A stretch of DNA of 26,071 bases, from the NCBI GenBank assembly GCA_026991055.1, contig JALXCE010000068.1, positions 1 through 26,071 on the forward strand. Direction: 5' to 3'. Shown piece after piece: positions 22,214 through 26,071 of this stretch. This DNA comes from Caldifarciminota bacterium. GTDB taxonomy: Bacteria > Hydrothermota > Hydrothermia > B15-G9 > WFZT01. The notes under the pieces were generated by a model. The model was not told the DNA's origin, did not search any database, and saw only the letters and a list, made by a program, of their open reading frames with translations. The position numbers were made by a program, and so were the translations under genes. Each line of letters begins with the position of its first letter. The first letter of the stretch is position 1.

Positions 22214-24448
22214 TCACTTAAAAATCACAAATTTCCCCGTCTCATGAAATTTATTGCTCTCCACCCGATAGAAATATACCCCGGGGCCGAAATTCATAAT
22301 CACCCTCTGACTGGTAACCTTCTTGTCCATGATTTCCCTTCCGGTTGCGTCGTAAACCTTGAGTTTGAATGGAGAATTTGTGCTAACAAACACTTCGGGT
22401 CCCTTTGCTGTATAGAGGATTTTTACATGTTTTGTGTAGCCGATGGGAGCAGATTCTCCAACCCCTGTGAGTGCTTCTGTGCTCGAGTAGATGCTCCTTC
22501 CAGCTGTAAACGCCATCAATGATGTATCAGATAGCATGAGGCCTCCCACTGTAAAATCAACGGTGTCAGCCGACCAGTTTGAATTTTTGTAATGATAAAC
22601 GAATTGCTCAGCTTCTTGATAGCTCTTGAAACTGACAAACACATCATTTCCGTTGGTTACGAGCTTTGCAAAATCGGTATAAATGCTAAATGCCCCAAGA
22701 GTGTCAATTGCTATTCCATCAGAGGATCTCTCCACCATAAGACCATTCTGACCATTGAAACAGTAGTAGAGATAGCCGTTTTTGAAGGCCATGTCGTTGA
22801 CCACTCCTGGAGGAATGGTAAAGAGATTCCAGTTCTCTCCACCGTCTCGGCTAATGAGGATTGTGGGCGTTGGATTATATCCTGCCGCATACACTGTGTC
22901 AGTTCCCACTACCCTTAAAGGCACAAAATTTGGCAGGATAGCGGTAAATGAGGCACCACCATCGGTTGAGAGGAGCAATGAGGCGCCTCCTGGCTTCTGA
23001 CCAGGTTTATCAAATGTATAGGCTTTAACAATAATTCTGTTTGGGTCAGACGGTGAGACCCAGGTAACGTCGTAGAAATATGCCAGGCTATCTATAGTGA
23101 ATCCGGGGTCCATTGCAGTGAAATTGGCACCATAATCAGTGCTTTTGTATATGGCATGGAGTCGGAAGTTGCCCGAAACGTCAAATGAATAGCCGAGTCC
23201 TGAAATGTATACAACTGAGGGGTCTGAAGGTGATGTCTGGACGCCTACGGGCATAATTATTCCCGGCAAGAATCGCTTTGACCATGTGTTACCGCCATTG
23301 GAGCTGTAATAAAGGACATTTGTGAAAATAGGACCAGTCCACTCCGCTGTAAATACTCCATCAATCATGTAAATGTACCCATTGGCTTCGACTGAGTAGT
23401 AAGTTCCAATAACTCCGTGTGTGTAAGGTGTATAAACTGCTCGAAGTCCCTGAGTTATATCCTGGAAGTTTGCTCTATCAGATGATTGCATCACCCCGCC
23501 ACTAATCCCAGCATACATTGTGCCATTTGAGGTAATATCAAGAGAGTAAGTGATGTAGTCTGTGGATAACGCGTTGAAATACCATAGACCGGCAACCTGG
23601 AATCCTTTGTAAATTCCCGGATTTATAAGGGAAGCGACATATAGTGTGTCGTTATACATTTTCAGATCACCCGGGAAAATTATACCTGCTTGAACGGATG
23701 CAATTGTTGGTGCCCAGGTCGAACCTCCATCGGTGGAGACATATATTCCGGGAATTGAATTGTCGCCTCCAATTCCTGCCCCTATGAACAATTTATTTGT
23801 GTCATCAGGGTCTACGAGGAATGCATCAATTTCGCTTATGATGGTATCATTAAAAACGAGTGACCAACTCTGACCATAGTTACTGGATTTAAAGAGCCAG
23901 AACAATGGAGTCCCCATGCTATCGCCTGATACTGCCATAAAAACTACTGAGGGAAAGTTGGGGGAGTACGAGATTCGACATCCATTTATATTTATATTAT
24001 TTGACGAATTTATCGGTCTGGGGACATTTGTCCAGGTGTTTCCACCATCGGAAGAAATGTATACCGAGTCTCCATTTGCGATATACACATAATGCGAATT
24101 TACATTGGAAGCTCCTGCAAACCAGTGGTCTGAAGAGTAGGTATGGGTCCAGGTGTTACCTCCGTCAGATGAAGTATAAACAAGGGTGGAGTCGTCTGAG
24201 ATAATCAAACAAAAACTATCCTGGCCGGTGTTGAGTATGGTACCGGGACCCGAGATCGGAAATACGGGTGACCAGCTTGAACCGTTAAATTTCCACACTG
24301 CTCCAATTGTAACAGCCATAAGATTTGTCCCATCCGAGTTGGAGGCAACGGACAGGACTGTACCTCCATCAGGACCGATGGAGGACCACTGCCAGTTGTT
24401 TACTGAAGGATTGAATGCTAAAATGACTGATAACACAATTTCTATCAT
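22214..24448 (-). CDS. Asp-box repeat surface protein with T9SS type A sorting domain
   Basis: The 744-residue protein starts with a short hydrophobic signal-like segment (MIEIVLSVILAF). It has at least eight Asp-box/BNR-type turns of the form SxDGGxTW: SSDGGNTWTH, SSDGGNTWTN, SSNYGQSWSL, STDGGSTWAP, SSNGGNTWSK, STDYGANFTA, STDGGASFTA and SRDGGENWNL. These build sialidase/Vps10-like beta-propellers. The last ~70 residues (SPFKLKVYDATGREIMDKKV ... VIMNFGPGVYFYRVESN ... GKFVIFK) match the T9SS type A C-terminal sorting domain, which directs export across the outer membrane and surface attachment. Such proteins are common in the FCB superphylum. Ligand or enzyme activity is not evident, and no sialidase catalytic set is seen. 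GGGAGGTG precedes the ATG. No T9SS machinery gene is in the window. Confidence 0.85.
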   Translation of the reverse strand: MIEIVLSVILAFNPSVNNWQWSSIGPDGGTVLSVASNSDGTNLMAVTIGAVWKFNGSSWSPVFPISGPGTILNTGQDSFCLIISDDSTLVYTSSDGGNTWTHTYSSDHWFAGASNVNSHYVYIANGDSVYISSDGGNTWTNVPRPINSSNNININGCRISYSPNFPSVVFMAVSGDSMGTPLFWLFKSSNYGQSWSLVFNDTIISEIDAFLVDPDDTNKLFIGAGIGGDNSIPGIYVSTDGGSTWAPTIASVQAGIIFPGDLKMYNDTLYVASLINPGIYKGFQVAGLWYFNALSTDYITYSLDITSNGTMYAGISGGVMQSSDRANFQDITQGLRAVYTPYTHGVIGTYYSVEANGYIYMIDGVFTAEWTGPIFTNVLYYSSNGGNTWSKRFLPGIIMPVGVQTSPSDPSVVYISGLGYSFDVSGNFRLHAIYKSTDYGANFTAMDPGFTIDSLAYFYDVTWVSPSDPNRIIVKAYTFDKPGQKPGGASLLLSTDGGASFTAILPNFVPLRVVGTDTVYAAGYNPTPTILISRDGGENWNLFTIPPGVVNDMAFKNGYLYYCFNGQNGLMVERSSDGIAIDTLGAFSIYTDFAKLVTNGNDVFVSFKSYQEAEQFVYHYKNSNWSADTVDFTVGGLMLSDTSLMAFTAGRSIYSSTEALTGVGESAPIGYTKHVKILYTAKGPEVFVSTNSPFKLKVYDATGREIMDKKVTSQRVIMNFGPGVYFYRVESNKFHETGKFVIFK

Positions 24449-24470
24449 TTCACACCTCCCATTTTTGACA

Positions 24471-24498
24471 ATTATACGACTCTGGGAGTTTATTTAAA
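24471..24498 (-). promoter_or_regulatory. Possible promoter for the T9SS-sorted gene
   Basis: On the minus strand a perfect TATAAT (24471-24476) lies 22 bases before the ATG, with a weak TTTAAA 16 bases upstream of it. The -10 is good and the -35 is poor. Confidence 0.35.
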
Positions 24499-24535
24499 AC
24501 CCCTTGGGAAAATGTTCAAAAATGCCCTTTTCCCA

Positions 24536-24569
24536 GCCTCCTCCCACGCACTTTATGCGTGGAGGAGGC
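24536..24569. repeat. GC-rich hairpin of the MITE-associated family, without the MITE
   Basis: GCCTCCT-C-CCACGCA pairs with TGCGTGGAGGAGGC across CTTTA with one bulge, followed by ACAGGTGGGG, the same tail as at 12357-12402. No 215-bp element adjoins it, so it may represent an unoccupied site. Confidence 0.75.
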
Positions 24570-24756
24570 GACAGGTGGGGAATTCATCTTATAAATCTAA
24601 TGAATTTTTCCGAACAGGCTCACCCTCTGGAAAACCTGTTCCCAAAATTCAGAAATCCCCGTTTTTTAAGAAATTCCTCCACATAAACCTTTTCCCCAGC
24701 AGGGTGCAAGATGAAGCAAAAGTTTCGAACAGATTTAGTTTTTTAAAACTCCCCGG

Positions 24757-25929
24757 TTAGATAATCTTCCCGGCCTTGAGCAGGGATTTTGCCGCTACAA
24801 AGCGCATAATCTCAGAGGTTCCAGAGCCGATATCAAGGAGCTTCGCATCCCTCATGTATCTTTCAACCGGATACTCTTTGGTGTAACCATAACCACCGAG
24901 TACCTGTATGGCATCGAGAGTAATCTTCACTGCTGTCTCCGAGGCCAGGAATTTGACTGATGCCGATTCAAATCTGTTGTCCCTCTCTTCATCGTAGGTT
25001 GCTGCGTAGGTGTAGAGATAGGTTCTTACAGCATCAAGCTGGGCCCCTGCATCGGCAATTTTCTTCATTATCATCTCAAACTGACCTATGGGTTTCCCGA
25101 ACTGTTTCCTCTCATTTGCGTACCTCACCATCCAGTCGAGTGCGGCAAGAGAAACACCTGTGGAAATGGCTGAAATTACCATTCTCTCGATTTCGAGGCT
25201 TTTCAACATCTGAGGGTATCCCATACCTTCTGTTCCGATGATATTTGAAACCGGGACTTTGACATCTTCAAAGAAGATGAGGCCTGTGGGAGAGCCGCGC
25301 ATACCCATTTTTTCGAGTTTTTTCGCAATTGTCACACCTTCCATATTCCTGTCAATCAGAAGCACGCTCATACCTTCTTTCTTTTTGGACGGGTCGGTAT
25401 AGACGAAAACATAAAAAACATCGGCAACCGGTGCGTTGGTGATGAACATCTTTTGACCGTTGACAATGAAGTAGTCCCCCTTTCTTTCGGCGCGGGTTTT
25501 AATGCTCACAGAATCAGAGCCTGCATCAGGCTCTGTGAGTGCATAAGCGCCGATGATCTCACCAGAAGCAATCCTTGGTAGGTATTTCTTCTTTAGCTCC
25601 TCGTTTTGCCCCCAATAGGCTACATTATGACCAAATAAAACCGAGGTAACCATAAGTGAAAGGGCAACAGAGGCGCTTTGCTTCGCAATCTCCTCTAAAA
25701 CGATAACGGCTGAGAGAGGGTCTATTCCAAAACCACCGTATTCTTCAGGAATCATAATTCCTGTGAAGCCGAGCTGTCCCATCTCTTTGAATATCTCCTC
25801 GGGGAACCAATCCTCTTCGTCGATTTTTGCAGCTATAGGTGCGATCTTGTCCTTTGCAAAGCGGGCAACTGTGTCCCGCAAAATCCTGTGCTCCTCCTTC
25901 TCAAGGTGGCCTATAAGGTCTCCTAACAT
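24757..25929 (-). CDS. Acyl-CoA dehydrogenase, isovaleryl-CoA type
   Basis: The 390-residue FAD enzyme has family motifs MIPEEYGGFGIDPLSAVIVL, YALTEPDAGSDSVSIKTRAE, NERKQFGKPIGQFEMIMKKI and VLGGYGYTKEYPVERYMRDA. Where short- and medium-chain enzymes have Tyr-Glu-Gly in the catalytic loop, this has DIGSGTSEI, so the usual base is absent. Instead SLEIERMVISA supplies Glu248 at the position of the catalytic Glu of isovaleryl-CoA and long-chain dehydrogenases ('LERLV'). This suggests a branched-chain or otherwise distinct acyl-CoA substrate. AGGAGG precedes the ATG at 25929. An unidentified gene ends 26 bases upstream on the same strand, so the two are probably one operon. It differs from the dehydrogenase at 14361 in both catalysis and context. 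Confidence 0.9.
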   Translation of the reverse strand: MLGDLIGHLEKEEHRILRDTVARFAKDKIAPIAAKIDEEDWFPEEIFKEMGQLGFTGIMIPEEYGGFGIDPLSAVIVLEEIAKQSASVALSLMVTSVLFGHNVAYWGQNEELKKKYLPRIASGEIIGAYALTEPDAGSDSVSIKTRAERKGDYFIVNGQKMFITNAPVADVFYVFVYTDPSKKKEGMSVLLIDRNMEGVTIAKKLEKMGMRGSPTGLIFFEDVKVPVSNIIGTEGMGYPQMLKSLEIERMVISAISTGVSLAALDWMVRYANERKQFGKPIGQFEMIMKKIADAGAQLDAVRTYLYTYAATYDEERDNRFESASVKFLASETAVKITLDAIQVLGGYGYTKEYPVERYMRDAKLLDIGSGTSEIMRFVAAKSLLKAGKII

Positions 25930-25955
25930 AGAAAAACCTCCTCGTTTTAAATTAG

Positions 25956-26071
25956 CTAAATTTCAACTTCTCTCAAATATTTTGCTGCCTCTTCTGGGGG
26001 AGTTGGATTTATGTGAAGACCTGATCCCCATTCAAACCCCGCGATTTTTGTGATTCTTGGAATCAATTCAA
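25956..26071 (-). CDS. C-terminal end of an unidentified gene (truncated by the window)
   Basis: The last 37 codons before a TAG at 25956-25958 encode ELIPRITKIAGFEWGSGLHI then NPTPPEEAAKYLREVEI. I do not recognise the family. The 26-base gap to the acyl-CoA dehydrogenase suggests the same transcript and perhaps the same pathway, but no function is claimed. Confidence 0.5.
   Translation of the reverse strand, partial: ELIPRITKIAGFEWGSGLHINPTPPEEAAKYLREVEI

Larger units (their letters stand above)
24449..24756. other. 308-base gene-free stretch between two minus-strand genes
   Basis: It holds the probable promoter of the T9SS gene and the hairpin 24536-24569. The ORFs at 24504 and 24512 run through the hairpin and are not credible. 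Confidence 0.5.

Overview
The window looks bacterial and comes from a Gram-negative, possibly thermophilic, uncultured-type lineage near the FCB/WOR-3/Hydrothermae region of the tree. This placement is inferred from gene content only. The bacterial markers are an LPS-heptose epimerase (HldD), PlsY, UvrC, a sigma-54 activator, an IscR-like Rrf2 protein, and a surface protein with a type IX secretion (T9SS) sorting domain. Some content has an archaeal flavour: a tricorn-like protease and archaeal-type prefoldin subunits. No rRNA, tRNA or CRISPR array was seen.

Layout. 1-2430: the end of an ArsR-type regulator, hldD, then a long hairpin-rich gene-free stretch. 2431-6818: an aminotransferase/Rrf2 pair (minus) divergent from a tricorn-like protease (plus). 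7103-10099: a compact six-gene minus-strand operon of unknown purpose, holding an unrecognised soluble protein, a lone Csm5-like RAMP protein, prefoldin alpha, a miniature prefoldin-beta-like protein missing from simple ORF lists, an anchored extracytoplasmic protein and a membrane protein. It diverges from uvrC through a palindrome that supplies both -35 boxes. 12710-13171: a LEA14-like lipoprotein. 13740-16375: plsY, an acyl-CoA dehydrogenase and a FemAB/GNAT-like protein. 16454-21750: an NtrC-type regulator, a predicted sigma-54 promoter with upstream TTCGACAA sites, four envelope genes and the probable cognate histidine kinase. 22214-24448: a T9SS-exported Asp-box protein. 24757-26071: an isovaleryl-type acyl-CoA dehydrogenase and the end of an unidentified gene.

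Two gene sets deserve attention. The first is the RAMP/prefoldin/membrane operon, which has no other cas gene nearby. The second is the self-contained sigma-54 circuit around DUF2202 and DUF4405 proteins flanked by two similar small exported proteins.

The intergenic DNA is also unusual. Most gaps carry near-perfect GC-rich hairpins, three of them closing on the same GCGAAGC turn. Two of these hairpins sit beside a 215-bp element present in two copies. It has 15-bp terminal inverted repeats and is flanked by 10-bp direct repeats, which is the structure of a MITE.
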